A stretch of 64,000 nt of DNA from Cupriavidus oxalaticus (GTDB lineage Bacteria > Pseudomonadota > Gammaproteobacteria > Burkholderiales > Burkholderiaceae): contig NZ_CP069812.1 of the NCBI RefSeq assembly GCF_016894385.1, positions 806,001-870,000 of the forward strand. The letters are read 5' to 3'. Below the pieces are notes generated by a model that did not search any database, was not told the DNA's origin, and was given only the letters and a program-made list of their open reading frames with translations. The position numbers and the translations under genes are program-made. The stretch's first letter is position 1, and every line of letters starts with the position of its first letter. Below, piece by piece: positions 18,384-27,731 of this stretch.

Positions 18384-19181
18384 ATGCAACGTCGCAACCT
18401 GCTGCAATGGATCCTCGGCGCCGCGCTCGGCGCGTCGCTCGCCACCGGCGCGATCGCCCAGGAAAAGCCGATCAAGATCGGCGTGACCGGCGGCCCGCAC
18501 GCCCAGATCATGGAACAGGTGAAGAAGGTCGCCGCCAAGGACGGCCTGAACATCCAGGTGGTCGAGTTCAGCGACTACATCCAGCCCAACGCCGCGCTCG
18601 CCGCCGGCGACCTGGATGCCAACAGCTACCAGCACCTGCCTTACCTGGAAGCCCAGATCAAGGACCGCGGCTACAAGTTCACGCACATCGCCTATACCGT
18701 GACCTTCCCGATGGGCGTGTACTCCAAGAAGATCAAGTCGCTCGACCAGCTCAAGCAGGGCGCGCGCGTGGGCGTGCCCAACGATCCGACCAACGGCGGC
18801 CGCGGCCTGCTGTTGCTGCAGAGCAAGGGCGTGATCAAGCTCAAGCCCAACGCCGGCCTGAAGGCGACCCCGCTGGACATCGCCGAGAACCCGAAGAAGA
18901 TCCGCATCGTCGAGCTGGACGCCGCGCAGCTGCCGCGCTCGCTGGATGACCTGGATGCCGCCGCGATCAACGGCAACTATGCGGAATCGGCCGGCCTGTC
19001 GCCGACCAAGGACGCGATTGGCATGGAAGGCCCGAAGGGTCCGTACGCCAACTTGATCGCGATCCGCGAGGCCGACAAGAGCAAGCCGTGGGTGGCCAAG
19101 CTGGTGAAGGCATACCATTCGCCCGAAATCAAGCAATACGTCACTTCGACCTTCAAGGAATCGGTCATCACGGCCTGGTAA
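18384..19181 (+). CDS. metQ: Methionine-binding lipoprotein/periplasmic protein
   Basis: Substrate-binding component of MetNIQ. The 265-residue protein has a signal peptide ([24 protein letters not shown]) and a NlpA/MetQ domain: KIGVTGGPHAQIMEQV, VEFSDYIQPNAALAAGDLDANSYQH, then VPNDPTNGGRGLLLLQ and INGNYAESAG, which line the methionine site in this family. No lipobox cysteine is visible, so unlike E. coli MetQ it appears to be a soluble periplasmic protein. It closes the operon; a hairpin at 19288 follows. Confidence 0.94.
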   Translation: MQRRNLLQWILGAALGASLATGAIAQEKPIKIGVTGGPHAQIMEQVKKVAAKDGLNIQVVEFSDYIQPNAALAAGDLDANSYQHLPYLEAQIKDRGYKFTHIAYTVTFPMGVYSKKIKSLDQLKQGARVGVPNDPTNGGRGLLLLQSKGVIKLKPNAGLKATPLDIAENPKKIRIVELDAAQLPRSLDDLDAAAINGNYAESAGLSPTKDAIGMEGPKGPYANLIAIREADKSKPWVAKLVKAYHSPEIKQYVTSTFKESVITAW

Positions 19182-19287
19182 GCGTTGAAAAGCCGGTTGT
19201 AAAGCCTTGGTCACTTTGCGGGTTTCATCCAATCAGACGATCCCCGCAGGCCAGGGTTTGCGGCACAATCTCCTGACGGCTGGTGGC

Positions 19288-19315
19288 TGCCGGGCTATGC
19301 CCGGCATCATTTTGC
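19288..19315 (+). terminator. Probable metNIQ terminator
   Basis: TGCCGGGC / GCCCGGCA stem of 8 bp with a TAT loop, followed by TCATTTTG. The T-run is short, but its place between metQ and the etf promoter region supports a terminator. Confidence 0.55.
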
Positions 19316-19325
19316 CGATAAAATA

Positions 19326-19373
19326 GTACGATCGTTCGAAAAACAGGAGAGCCGCCCACCCGGTGGTTATAAT
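19326..19373 (+). promoter_or_regulatory. etfBA promoter region with palindrome
   Basis: A perfect TATAAT hexamer at 19368-19373 lies about 48 bp before the etfB start. About 30 bp upstream of it is GTACGATCGTTC (19326-19337), a dyad centred on the perfect palindrome ACGATCGT with outer G/C pairing. Such sites resemble operators of TetR-type fatty-acid regulators, which often include etf genes in their regulons. No good -35 is visible; the regulator assignment is speculative. Confidence 0.45.
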
Positions 19374-19421
19374 GACGAGCGAACAAAATTTCTGACTATC
19401 AGCTATCAGTGGAGTGAGCGC

Positions 19422-20171
19422 ATGAAAGTACTCGTCGCAGTCAAGCGGGTGGTGGATTACAACGTCAAGGTCCGCGTCAAGGCGGACGGCACCGGCGTCG
19501 ATCTGGCCAACGTCAAGATGAGCATGAACCCGTTCGACGAAATCGCCGTGGAAGAGGCCGTGCGCCTGAAGGAAGCCGGCGTCGTCACCGAAGTCGTCGC
19601 CGTCTCGTGCGGTGTCACGCAGTGCCAGGAAACCCTGCGCACCGCGATGGCCATCGGTGCCGACCGCGGCATCCTGGTGGAGTCGAATGAAGACCTGCAA
19701 CCGCTGGCCGTGGCCAAGCTGCTGAAGGCGCTGATCGACAAGGAGCAGCCGCAACTGGTGATCCTGGGCAAGCAGGCCATCGACGATGACTCGAACCAGA
19801 CCGGCCAGATGGTGGCCGCGCTGGCCGGCCTGCCGCAAGCCACGTTCGCCTCGAAGGTGGTGGTGGCCGACGGCAAGGCCTCGGTGACCCGCGAAGTCGA
19901 CGGCGGCCTGGAAACGCTGTCGCTGACGCTGCCGGCCGTGGTGACGACCGACCTGCGCCTGAACGAGCCGCGCTACGTCACGCTGCCGAACATCATGAAG
20001 GCCAAGAAGAAGCCGCTGGATACCGTCAAGCCGGAAGACCTCGGCGTGGACGTGAAGCCGCGCCTGTCGACCCTGAAGGTGGTCGAGCCTGCCAAGCGCA
20101 GCGCCGGTGTGATGGTGCCGGACGTCGCGACGCTGGTGCAGAAGCTGAAGAACGAAGCCAAGGTTATCTGA
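19422..20171 (+). CDS. etfB: Electron transfer flavoprotein beta subunit
   Basis: With EtfA it carries electrons from acyl-CoA and other flavin dehydrogenases to ETF:ubiquinone oxidoreductase. The 249-residue protein starts [20 protein letters not shown] and contains [34 protein letters not shown] (AMP/FAD-contact region) and the EtfB recognition segment [21 protein letters not shown] near residue 184, where the leucine that docks into dehydrogenases lies. Length and motifs are standard for group I ETFs. etfA starts 20 bases after its stop. Confidence 0.96.
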   Translation: MKVLVAVKRVVDYNVKVRVKADGTGVDLANVKMSMNPFDEIAVEEAVRLKEAGVVTEVVAVSCGVTQCQETLRTAMAIGADRGILVESNEDLQPLAVAKLLKALIDKEQPQLVILGKQAIDDDSNQTGQMVAALAGLPQATFASKVVVADGKASVTREVDGGLETLSLTLPAVVTTDLRLNEPRYVTLPNIMKAKKKPLDTVKPEDLGVDVKPRLSTLKVVEPAKRSAGVMVPDVATLVQKLKNEAKVI

Positions 20172-20191
20172 GAGCGCGGGGGAGAAATAAC

Positions 20192-21127
20192 ATGACTGCA
20201 CTCGTCATTGCTGAACACGACAATCAATCGATCAAGGGCGCCACGCTGAACACCGTGACCGCCGCAGCCCAATGCGGCGGCGACGTACACGTGCTGGTGG
20301 CCGGTTCCAACGCCAAGGCTGCGGCTGACGCCGCCGCCAAGATCGCCGGCGTGACCAAGGTCCTGCTGGCCGACGCCGCCTACTTTGGCGACGGCCTGGC
20401 CGAAAACGTGGCCGAGCAGGCACTGGCCATCGCCAACGACTACTCGCACATCCTGGCGCCGGCCACCCCGTACGGCAAGAACATCCTGCCGCGCGTGGCC
20501 GCCAAGCTGGACGTGGCCCAGATCTCTGAAATCTCCAAGGTCGACGCTCCGGACACCTTCGAGCGCCCGATCTACGCCGGCAACGCCATCGCCACGGTCA
20601 AGTCGGAAGACAAGATCAAGGTGATCACCGTGCGCGGCACCGCGTTTGACGCCGCCGCCGCCGAAGGTGGCTCGGCCGCCGTCGAAACCCTGCCGGCCGT
20701 GGCCGACGCGGGCGTTTCGCAGTTCGTCTCGCGCGAAGTGGCCAAGAGCGACCGTCCGGAACTGACCGCCGCCAAGATCATCGTCTCGGGTGGCCGTGGC
20801 GTGGGTTCGGGCGAGAACTACACCAAGGTGCTGACGCCGCTGGCTGACAAGCTGGGCGCCGCGCTGGGTGCCTCGCGCGCCGCCGTGGACGCCGGCTTCG
20901 TGCCGAACGACTACCAGGTCGGCCAGACCGGCAAGATCGTCGCGCCGCAGCTGTACATCGCCGTCGGTATCTCGGGCGCGATCCAGCACCTGGCCGGCAT
21001 GAAGGACTCCAAGGTGATCGTCGCGATCAACAAGGATGCCGAAGCCCCGATCTTCTCCGTGGCCGACTACGGCCTGGTGGGCGATCTGAACACCGTGGTG
21101 CCGGAGCTGGTGGCCGCGCTGGGCTGA
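20192..21127 (+). CDS. etfA: Electron transfer flavoprotein alpha subunit
   Basis: FAD-binding subunit of the ETF heterodimer. The 311-residue protein has an N-terminal adenine-nucleotide-hydrolase-like domain ([25 protein letters not shown]) and a C-terminal FAD domain with [40 protein letters not shown] and [21 protein letters not shown], the classic EtfA signature. GGGGGAGAAATAAC before the start gives a good ribosome site. A strong hairpin terminator follows about 60 bases after the stop. Confidence 0.97.
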   Translation: MTALVIAEHDNQSIKGATLNTVTAAAQCGGDVHVLVAGSNAKAAADAAAKIAGVTKVLLADAAYFGDGLAENVAEQALAIANDYSHILAPATPYGKNILPRVAAKLDVAQISEISKVDAPDTFERPIYAGNAIATVKSEDKIKVITVRGTAFDAAAAEGGSAAVETLPAVADAGVSQFVSREVAKSDRPELTAAKIIVSGGRGVGSGENYTKVLTPLADKLGAALGASRAAVDAGFVPNDYQVGQTGKIVAPQLYIAVGISGAIQHLAGMKDSKVIVAINKDAEAPIFSVADYGLVGDLNTVVPELVAALG

Positions 21128-21184
21128 TGCCGTCAGCTTGCCGGCCGTGAGGTGGATGATACGGCCGGCAATGTTCGCAAAAGG

Positions 21185-21219
21185 AGCCGTTCCCGGGATT
21201 TCCCGCGAACGGCTTTTTT
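21185..21219 (+). terminator. etfBA terminator
   Basis: AGCCGTTC / GAACGGCT stem around a CCGGGATTTCCCGC-type loop, then T6. Placed 58 bases after etfA. Confidence 0.85.
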
Positions 21220-21262
21220 GCGTCTGGTGATGGCTACGGGGAGGTCCGCGATATCAGCAAAC

Positions 21263-21290
21263 AAAAAGGGCGGCCCGCGGGGCCGCCCTT
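21263..21290 (-). terminator. dadA terminator
   Basis: On the minus strand the stem AAGGGCGGCC / GGCCGCCCTT is followed by TTTGT, 24 bases beyond the dadA stop. It faces the etfBA terminator, separating the two convergent units. Confidence 0.75.
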
Positions 21291-21313
21291 GTGTCGTCTA
21301 TGCGTGGTCGCTG

Positions 21314-22618
21314 TCAGGCATGCGCCGGCCGTGGCGCCAGGTGATGGCGCGTGGGCTTGAGATAGCGTCCCACCGACAGGTCATCGGCACGGATCGCCGG
21401 TGAAGTCCCGGAAACCAGGTCCGACAGCAGCTTGCCGGAGCCGCAGGCCATGGTCCAGCCGAGCGTGCCGTGCCCGGTGTTCAGCCACAGGCCGCGTACC
21501 TGCGTCGGGCCGACGATCGGCGTGCCGTCCGGCGTCATCGGGCGCAGGCCGGTCCAGAAGGTGGCCTGGCTGACATCGCCGGCGCCGGGGAACAGGTCGG
21601 TGACCACGTGTTCGAGCGTGCGGCGCTTGGCCGGGTCGAGGCTGCGGTCATAGCCGACGATCTGCGCCATGCCGCCGACGCGGATGCGGTCGTCGAAGCG
21701 GGTGATGGCGACCTTGTAGGTTTCATCCAGCACCGTCGACACCGGGCTGCGCGAGGCGTCGCTGAGCGGCACCGTGATCGAGAAGCCCTTGAGCGGATAC
21801 ACCGGCAGGTTGGACATGCCCGACAGGAACGGCTTCACCAGCTGCGTCGACCAGCTGCCCAGCGCCACGACCACCAGGTCGGCGGAGATCGGCTCGCCGT
21901 TGACCACCGCGCCGGTGACGGCATCGCCCTGTGTCATCAGGCTGTCGATCGAGCGGTTGTACAGGAACCTGACGCCCAGCATCTCGGCCATCTGCGAAAG
22001 CCGTGTCGTGAACAACTGGCAGTCGCCGGTTTCATCGTTGGGAAGGCGCAGGCCGCCGCTCAGCTTGTGGCTGACTGCGGCCAGCGCCGGTTCGCTCGCG
22101 GCGAGTTCTTCGCGCGAAAGCAACTGGTAGGGCACGCCGGCTTCTTCCAGCACGGCGATGTCCTTGGCCGCGCCTTGCAGCTGCTCGTCGGTGCGGAACA
22201 CCTGCAGCGTGCCTTGCTGGCGGCCTTCATAGGCGATGCCGGTTTCCGCGCGCAATGCGCGGATGCAGTCGCGGCTGTATTCGGCCAGCCGCACCATGCG
22301 CTCCTTGTTCGCGGCATAGCGCTCGGCGCTGCAGTTCAGCAGCATCTGCCACATCCATTGCAGCTGGAACAGCGTGCCGTCCGGACGGATGGACAGCGGG
22401 GCGTGTTCCTGGAACATCCACTTGATCGCCTTCAGCGGCACGCCCGGGGCAGCCCACGGCGACGCATAACCCGGGGAGATCTGCCCCGCGTTCGCAAAGC
22501 TGGTGCCAAGTGCGGGCCCGGCCTCGCGATCGACGACGGTCACTTCGTGACCGGCCTTGGCCAGGTACCACGCACTGGTGACGCCAATGACGCCACTGCC
22601 AAGTACGAGAACGCGCAT
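21314..22618 (-). CDS. dadA: D-amino acid dehydrogenase small subunit
   Basis: A membrane-associated FAD enzyme that oxidises D-amino acids, chiefly D-alanine, to 2-oxo acids and ammonia. The 434-residue protein begins [32 protein letters not shown] (FAD-binding GxGxxG at residues 7-12) and ends with the FAD region [14 protein letters not shown] and [20 protein letters not shown], characteristic of DadA. ATG 22618 is preferred over an upstream in-frame start because the Rossmann strand should begin at the N-terminus and GGGAG precedes it. A divergent Lrp-type regulator begins 109 bp away, the usual regulator for alanine catabolism. Confidence 0.95.
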   Translation of the reverse strand: MRVLVLGSGVIGVTSAWYLAKAGHEVTVVDREAGPALGTSFANAGQISPGYASPWAAPGVPLKAIKWMFQEHAPLSIRPDGTLFQLQWMWQMLLNCSAERYAANKERMVRLAEYSRDCIRALRAETGIAYEGRQQGTLQVFRTDEQLQGAAKDIAVLEEAGVPYQLLSREELAASEPALAAVSHKLSGGLRLPNDETGDCQLFTTRLSQMAEMLGVRFLYNRSIDSLMTQGDAVTGAVVNGEPISADLVVVALGSWSTQLVKPFLSGMSNLPVYPLKGFSITVPLSDASRSPVSTVLDETYKVAITRFDDRIRVGGMAQIVGYDRSLDPAKRRTLEHVVTDLFPGAGDVSQATFWTGLRPMTPDGTPIVGPTQVRGLWLNTGHGTLGWTMACGSGKLLSDLVSGTSPAIRADDLSVGRYLKPTRHHLAPRPAHA

Positions 22619-22671
22619 TTCGGGGGCTCCCAACTACGATGTCAGGTTGAAGAAGGATTTATCTCTATACT

Positions 22672-22683
22672 ATTGAAATCAAT
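22672..22683. promoter_or_regulatory. Candidate Lrp operator between dadA and its regulator
   Basis: ATTGA-AA-TCAAT, a perfect 5-bp dyad, sits in the middle of the AT-rich 108-bp divergent gap between dadA and the Lrp-type gene. Position and AT-rich flanks suit an Lrp/AsnC site. Inferred only. Confidence 0.35.
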
Positions 22684-22726
22684 CCAGTCATAGTTATCGA
22701 ATTTCTCAGGAAAACAGGAAAAACTC

Positions 22727-23230
22727 ATGAGAACGAGTCGCCAGCCCATACGCACCCTAGACCGGCTCGATCGCAGGATCCTGACGCTGCTGCAGGCCGA
22801 CGGAAGGATCTCGATGAAAGACCTGGCGGAGGCGGTCGGCCTGACCATCACGCCCTGCATCGAGCGGGTCAAGCGCCTGGAGCGCGATGGTGTCATCATG
22901 GGCTACTACGCGCGGCTGAACCCTTCCTTGCTGGGCAGTGCGCTGCTGGTATTCGTCGAGATCTCGCTGGGCAATAAATCGGGCAATATGTTCGAGCAGT
23001 TCCGGCGCGAGGTGCTGCGCATTCCGGAAGTGCTGGAATGTCACCTCGTGTCGGGCGATTTCGACTACCTGATCAAGGCGCGCATCCGCGAGATCGGGGA
23101 ATACCGGCGGCTGCTGGGCGACATCCTGCTGCAACTGCCCGGCGCCGCGCAGTCGAAAAGCTATGTCGTGATGGAAGAAATCAAGGAAACGCTGGCAATC
23201 GCGGTCGAGGACAAGAGCCAGCCGACCTGA
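22727..23230 (+). CDS. Lrp/AsnC-family transcriptional regulator
   Basis: A 167-residue one-domain-plus-RAM regulator. Residues 10-60 form the winged helix-turn-helix (LDRLDRRILTLLQADGRISMKDLAEAVGLTITPCIERVKRLERDG), and the remainder is the RAM/ligand domain with SGDFDYLIKARIREIGEYRRLLGDILLQLPG. Divergent orientation from dadA makes it the probable local activator or repressor of D-alanine catabolism, as with dadR/bkdR-type regulators. ACAGGAAAAACTC before the ATG supplies a ribosome site. The radical SAM gene starts 20 bases after it. Confidence 0.92.
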   Translation: MRTSRQPIRTLDRLDRRILTLLQADGRISMKDLAEAVGLTITPCIERVKRLERDGVIMGYYARLNPSLLGSALLVFVEISLGNKSGNMFEQFRREVLRIPEVLECHLVSGDFDYLIKARIREIGEYRRLLGDILLQLPGAAQSKSYVVMEEIKETLAIAVEDKSQPT

Positions 23231-23250
23231 CCACCCAGGCCAGGCGAACG

Positions 23251-24477
23251 ATGCCGGCAACCATGAAGCGCCCCACCAATCCTCCTGAAGACACGGACAC
23301 CGATGCCGATATGGAGGCGGCCCCACGGCCGCCCGTCGCGCGCAAGGGACGCGGCGCGGTCAGCAACCTGCAGGGACGCTTCGAGCGAGACCAGCGCGAG
23401 GCCTTCGACGACGGCTGGGGTGCTCCGGCCATGGACGAGCCATCCGCCGCGGCAAGTCAGGGGCATCCGGAGGATACCTCCGGCGCCGCGCCGGCGCCGG
23501 AAATGCCCTTGCCGCCGCTGCGCACGCAGGTACGCATCGAACGTGCGCGTTCGATCCTGACGCGCAACGCGTCGCCGGATATCCCCTTCGACGTTTCGCT
23601 GAACCCGTACCGCGGCTGCGAGCACGGCTGCATTTACTGTTTTGCGCGGCCCACGCACGCCTACCTTGACCTGTCGCCGGGGCTCGACTTCGAAACCCGG
23701 CTGTTCGCCAAGGCCAACGCGGCCGAGAAGCTGCGCGAGGCCCTGGCTCGCCCCTCATACCGCTGCGAAACCATTGCGCTCGGCGTCAACACCGACGCCT
23801 ACCAGCCGATCGAGCGCGAGCAGCGCATCACCCGCGGCATCCTCGAGGTGCTGAGCGAGCACGACCATCCGGTCGCGCTGATCACCAAGTCTTCACTGAT
23901 CGAGCGTGATATCGACCTGCTGGCGCCGATGGCTGCCAAGCGGCTCGCGGTCGCCGCGGTCACTATCACCACGCTGGATGCGGACATTGCGCGCACGCTC
24001 GAGCCGCGCGCGGCGACGCCGTCACGCCGGCTGCGCACGATCCGCACGCTGACCGACGCCGGCATCCCGGTGGGCGTAAGCATTGCCCCGGTGATCCCGT
24101 TCATCACCGAGCCTGACCTGGAGCGTGTGCTGGAAGCGGCGCGCGAGGCGGGCGCCGTCTATGCGAACTACATCGTGCTGCGGCTGCCATGGGAGGTGCG
24201 GCCGCTGTTCGAGGAATGGCTGCTGGCACATTTCCCCGACCGCGCCGAGCGGGTCATGAACCGCGTTCGCGACATGCGCGAAGGCAAAGCCTACGATGCC
24301 AGCTTTGCCACGCGCATGCGGGGCACGGGCGTGTGGGCGGACCTGTTGCGCCAGCGCTTCTACAAGGCCGCCGACCGGCTCGGCTTCCGCTATAACCGGT
24401 TCGAACTGGATACTTCGCGGTTCCGGCCACCCGCGGGACCAAGCGGCAAGGACGATCCGCAAGGTTCCTTGTTCTGA
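23251..24477 (+). CDS. PA0069-type radical SAM protein
   Basis: A 408-residue radical SAM enzyme with a CX3CX2C cluster motif at Cys123, 127 and 130 (RGCEHGCIYCFARPTHAY). The layout resembles the SplB-like PA0069 family of unknown function, which shares the sequence around the cluster with spore photoproduct lyase. The first ~90 residues are a low-complexity Pro/Asp/Ala-rich extension with GRGAVSNLQGRFE, a conserved family segment. The last 88 bases overlap a possible minus-strand gene. Substrate unknown. Confidence 0.88.
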   Translation: MPATMKRPTNPPEDTDTDADMEAAPRPPVARKGRGAVSNLQGRFERDQREAFDDGWGAPAMDEPSAAASQGHPEDTSGAAPAPEMPLPPLRTQVRIERARSILTRNASPDIPFDVSLNPYRGCEHGCIYCFARPTHAYLDLSPGLDFETRLFAKANAAEKLREALARPSYRCETIALGVNTDAYQPIEREQRITRGILEVLSEHDHPVALITKSSLIERDIDLLAPMAAKRLAVAAVTITTLDADIARTLEPRAATPSRRLRTIRTLTDAGIPVGVSIAPVIPFITEPDLERVLEAAREAGAVYANYIVLRLPWEVRPLFEEWLLAHFPDRAERVMNRVRDMREGKAYDASFATRMRGTGVWADLLRQRFYKAADRLGFRYNRFELDTSRFRPPAGPSGKDDPQGSLF

Positions 24478-24617
24478 GCGGCTTCGGTGGCCTGCTGGTC
24501 GCCGATCATGCGGCTGGCCAGGTCCAGCGCGGCCTTCGCGCTCGATGGCGGCAGTCCGGAGGACAGCGCCAGCCTGACGGCGATGGCTGCCAGGCGTCCT
24601 TCGTCATACGTGGGCAT
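24390..24617 (-). CDS. Small hypothetical protein, antisense overlap with the radical SAM gene
   Basis: A 75-codon frame starting MPTYDEGRLAAIAVRLALSS and including SSAKAALDLASRMIGDQQAT, which reads like a helical, soluble domain. AAAGGAG lies 11 bases before its ATG. The last 29 codons overlap the 3' end of the radical SAM gene on the opposite strand, and that part (from NKEPCGSS) looks less protein-like. I do not recognise a family. It may be a real short gene or a chance frame; an unrelated longer frame upstream is less convincing. Confidence 0.45.
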   Translation of the reverse strand: MPTYDEGRLAAIAVRLALSSGLPPSSAKAALDLASRMIGDQQATEAAQNKEPCGSSLPLGPAGGRNREVSSSNRL

Positions 24618-24827
24618 GTCGATTGGTGCTCCTTTGCGCCGCCAGAGCCACGCTCCGCCGCGCATGTCGCCGCCAGGATCGGACGGTTTTATCAGTATGG
24701 GCGATTTGCAAGAAAGAGGAGCTGCCGATTGCGCCCGCATTGACCTCGCGCAAATGCCGGCTGCACTTAGCGCCCGCCTCGGTGCCCGGGTAAATTCCAG
24801 CAGGGTGGCATGGCGCCGCCGCCGTGG

Positions 24828-25334
24828 CTATTGCGACAGCTCGCGCGCCGCCTCGACCTGCGATTCGAAGAAGGTCTGGAAGCTGATTGCCAGCCCCGCC
24901 ATCAGCAGGCCGGTGCCGATCAGCAGCGACAGGATCACCAGGATCACGACCGGCCAGCCGGAGCGCGTGGGCTTGCCATGGGGATTGAAGCGCGCGTCCC
25001 ACTTGTCGTCCGGGCGCAGGCCATAGACGATCGCGGCCAGGAAGGCGCTGATGACCGAGACGCCGCCGGCAACGGCGAACGTCCAGTTGAGCGCGGGGGT
25101 CCCGGCATCGGTCGCCATCGAGGCAATACCGATGGCGCCCGCCAGCAACGCCAGCAGGTGAGCCCAGCCGTACACGTCGCGCAGCCCGCCCAGGTAAAAG
25201 CGGTGCGCCCCGAGGCTGCCGAACAGGAACGCCAGCGCGACCGTCAGCAGCTTGGACTTGCCGCGGGCCGGGATGGGAGCGCGGATGGTGGCGGGAGGGG
25301 TGGTGGCGGGACTGGCTGGCGTGGCGGCAGGCAT
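24828..25334 (-). CDS. TM2-domain membrane protein
   Basis: A 168-residue protein with an Ala/Pro/Thr-rich N-terminus, then a TM2 domain: KSKLLTVALAFLFGSLGAHRFYLGGLRDVYGWAHLL, whose GxxGxHRFYLG core is diagnostic. Two further hydrophobic segments follow (FAVAGGVSVISAFLAAIVYG and VVILVILSLLIGTGLLMAGLAI), with DDKWDARFNPHGKPTRSGW between them. TM2 proteins are small inner-membrane proteins without a defined role in bacteria. ATG 25334 is chosen; a GTG at 25376 would add 14 residues. Confidence 0.82.
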   Translation of the reverse strand: MPAATPASPATTPPATIRAPIPARGKSKLLTVALAFLFGSLGAHRFYLGGLRDVYGWAHLLALLAGAIGIASMATDAGTPALNWTFAVAGGVSVISAFLAAIVYGLRPDDKWDARFNPHGKPTRSGWPVVILVILSLLIGTGLLMAGLAISFQTFFESQVEAARELSQ

Positions 25335-25457
25335 GGCGTAGGGGCGTGCGTGGCAGTTCAGGTAAAACGGCGGCACACGCGTGCCTGCCGGCAGTCATTG
25401 TACGCCGACGGTCACGGCCAGGGAGAGGAAGTGCATCAGCAGACGCGCGGGGCGACG

Positions 25458-25616
25458 CTAATGCCAGCCGCCTGCGAGCAGGCTCTTGATAAAGGTGGCG
25501 GCGTGTTCGCTGATGTGCGTTTCGCCGTAAAGAACCAGGGTAAGGAAACCCATGAACAGGACGGACAGCGATAACTGGCCGGCGTGTTCGGCCAGGTCGC
25601 TAAGCAGGGGTGACAT
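25458..25616 (-). CDS. Small single-pass membrane protein
   Basis: A 52-residue protein: short polar start (MSPLLSDLAEHAGQ), a membrane segment LSLSVLFMGFLTLVLYG and an amphipathic C-terminus (ETHISEHAATFIKSLLAGGWH). GAGG lies about 7 bases before the ATG. No family is recognised. It is isolated on the minus strand between the TM2 gene and a secreted-protein gene. CAGAAT / ATTCTG arms at 25628-25646, just upstream, could be an operator or leader hairpin. Confidence 0.6.
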   Translation of the reverse strand: MSPLLSDLAEHAGQLSLSVLFMGFLTLVLYGETHISEHAATFIKSLLAGGWH

Positions 25617-25871
25617 GACAAACCTCACAGAATTATTGTCATTCTGGAGGCTGCGCCCGAGCTGTCGTGATCGGGTCCGACAGGAGGTGTCGGGCAGAGG
25701 CAGGTCAGTTCGATTGCCGTCTGCACTGGACGGCACGCTGTGAGCCCCGGGCAGCGCCGGGCGGCAGCCTGTGTGCGGCACCCGGAAAGTGGGGCACACA
25801 CTCAGATACAGACAGTCGGAGCGCGGCGCGAGTTCCGCAGTGAGTTCGCGGGACGCCGGCCACCAGGCGAA

Positions 25872-26276
25872 TCAGCGTCCGCCGTTGTCGCGGCCGCGCG
25901 CCTGCCAGCCGGGCCCCACGTTGGTGGGGCGTGAGTCGTTGCGGTTGTCGGCAGGGTCGCTGCGCTGATCCTGGGCCCGCGCGCGGTTGTCGTCGCGAGC
26001 GCCCTGCATGGCGGCTGCGCGGCGGCCGTTCAGGCGGTCGTCGGCACGGGCGCGGGCTTCCATGCGGTCGATCTGCGCCTGTACGTGATCGCGGCTTTCG
26101 GCGCGCACGCTGGCGACCTGCCAGCCGTCGCCGGCCTTAAGCCGCACCGGCCGGGCGTCGGCACGGCCTTGTTGCCAGAACGCGACCTGGGCATGACTGG
26201 CGGCTACCGCGCCGACCAGGCCCGAGGCCACCAGGATGCCAGCCACCAGGTCGCGCAGGAGAGAGCGGGTGAGCAT
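25872..26276 (-). CDS. Hypothetical secreted protein
   Basis: A 134-residue protein with a clear Sec signal (basic MLTRSLLRDL, then LVAGILVASGLVGAVAASHAQ, probable cleavage after SHA). The mature part begins with a short ordered stretch (VAFWQQGRADARPVRLKAGDGWQVASV) and continues as a highly charged Arg/Asp/Asn-rich sequence with RDHVQAQIDRMEARARADDRL, then an unstructured tail ending NVGPGWQARGRDNGGR. No family recognised. The 255 bases between it and the preceding small gene (25617-25871) contain nothing I can assign beyond imperfect dyads. Confidence 0.7.
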   Translation of the reverse strand: MLTRSLLRDLVAGILVASGLVGAVAASHAQVAFWQQGRADARPVRLKAGDGWQVASVRAESRDHVQAQIDRMEARARADDRLNGRRAAAMQGARDDNRARAQDQRSDPADNRNDSRPTNVGPGWQARGRDNGGR

Positions 26277-26365
26277 GCGGATTCCCTGGTCCCTGTCGCG
26301 CTAAGTTGCTGTTGGAAGATGGGTTCATGGTACGCATGGGCCATCGGGTCGCGCTATGCCAAGCG

Positions 26366-26381
26366 CGTTACCGGTGTAACG
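26366..26381. promoter_or_regulatory. Inverted repeat CGTTAC-N4-GTAACG
   Basis: Perfect 6-bp arms with CGGT between them, about 90 bp upstream of the secreted-protein gene (minus). The spacing resembles response-regulator half-site pairs. No promoter hexamers fit well around it. Confidence 0.3.
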
Positions 26382-26459
26382 GATTGTTTCGGACGCACCG
26401 CCCTTGCCTTTCCCTCGTGCTTTGGCTGTTTTGCGGGCTTCGCGCGGGCCGTCCCCCGC

Positions 26460-27578
26460 CTACGGCGCGTAGCGGATCCGGTAGATCGCGCCGGCCAGGT
26501 CGTCGCTGACCAGCAGCGAGCCGTCAGGGGCGACCAGCACGTCGGCCGGGCGTCCCCAGGGCCGGCCGCGCAGCCATCCCTGGGCAAACACTTCCTGTCG
26601 GACTGCCTTGCCGGACTCGTCCAGCACCACGCGCACGACGCGGTAGCCGGATGGCTCGCTGCGGTCCCAGCTGCCGTGTTCGGCGATGAACACGTTGTTG
26701 CGGTACGCCGGCGGGAACTGGTTGCCGGTGTAGAAGCGCATGCCGAGCGCGGCCACATGCGCGCCCAGCCGCGCCACCGGGCCGACAAACTCCGAACACG
26801 CGCGCTGGCTGCCGTACTCGGGGTCGGCGACGTTGCCGGCATGGCAGTACGGATAGCCGAAATGCTGGTTGGCCGCGGTGACGCGGTTCAGCTCGTCGTC
26901 CGGCACGTCGTCGCCCATGCGGTCGCGGCCATTGTCGGTGAACCACAGCTCGCGCGTGGCCGGATGCCAGTCGAAGCCGACGGTATTGCGCACGCCGCGG
27001 GCTACCACCTGCAGGTCGCTGCCGTCGGGCTTCATCTTCATGATGTTGGCGTAGCGGTTCTCGTCCTTTGCGCAGATATTGCAGGGTGCGCCGACCGGGA
27101 CATACAGATATCCGTCCGGCCCGAAGGCGATGAATTTCCAGCCATGGTGCGTCTCGGTGGGAAAGCGGTCGCTTACCACCACCGGCTCGGGCGGATTGTC
27201 CAGGCGGGCTTCGATATGATCGAAGCGTACGATCCTGGACACGGACGAGGCGTACAGGCTGCCATCTCGCAGGGCCACGCCGGCTGGCATGCGCAGGCTG
27301 CTGGTGATGGTCCGCACGCGCGGCCTGGCGCCGAGCGCGTCGGTCACCGCGTAGACCTTGCCCTCCCGGAGCGTGCCGACGAACAGCGTGCCCGCCGGTG
27401 ACAGCGCCATGGCGCGTGCGCCCGGCACGTCCTGTGTCAGCACCTCGATACGGAAGCCGGCCGGCAGCTTGATCTGATCGAGTGGCAGCGCCGCTGCCGC
27501 GCTGCCTGCCAGCAGGATCACGGCGAGCAGGGCGGACTGCCGCACGGAACGAATCAAGAAGTGCAGATGCGGACGCAT
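26460..27578 (-). CDS. Secreted PQQ-dependent sugar (sorbosone-type) dehydrogenase
   Basis: A 372-residue exported protein: signal peptide ([27 protein letters not shown]) then a six-bladed beta-propeller like soluble glucose/sorbosone dehydrogenases. Seen are [33 protein letters not shown], the [22 protein letters not shown] blade, [22 protein letters not shown] and the [17 protein letters not shown] segment, all typical of this family. Such enzymes oxidise sugars in the periplasm using PQQ and calcium. AGGAGG precedes ATG 27578. The true substrate is not predictable; many genome members are annotated only as sorbosone dehydrogenase. Confidence 0.85.
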   Translation of the reverse strand: MRPHLHFLIRSVRQSALLAVILLAGSAAAALPLDQIKLPAGFRIEVLTQDVPGARAMALSPAGTLFVGTLREGKVYAVTDALGARPRVRTITSSLRMPAGVALRDGSLYASSVSRIVRFDHIEARLDNPPEPVVVSDRFPTETHHGWKFIAFGPDGYLYVPVGAPCNICAKDENRYANIMKMKPDGSDLQVVARGVRNTVGFDWHPATRELWFTDNGRDRMGDDVPDDELNRVTAANQHFGYPYCHAGNVADPEYGSQRACSEFVGPVARLGAHVAALGMRFYTGNQFPPAYRNNVFIAEHGSWDRSEPSGYRVVRVVLDESGKAVRQEVFAQGWLRGRPWGRPADVLVAPDGSLLVSDDLAGAIYRIRYAP

Positions 27579-27646
27579 GTCAGGCCTCCTGTCGCGGTTT
27601 TTGCCACGATGCCTGCACGGCACCGGCACGTCAATCGCCTAAGTGT

Positions 27647-27675
27647 TTGTTTGGCCTCGGAAACTGGGCTATACT
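27647..27675 (+). promoter_or_regulatory. rpsP operon promoter
   Basis: -35 TTGTTT (27647-27652), 17-bp spacer, -10 TATACT (27670-27675), giving a transcript start about 50 bases before rpsP. It would drive rpsP-rimM-trmD-rplS. Confidence 0.7.
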
Positions 27676-27731
27676 CTTGCGTTTCGTGTTCGTTTGAACA
27701 CCCGGACACCCGTTTTCTGAGGAATCATCCC

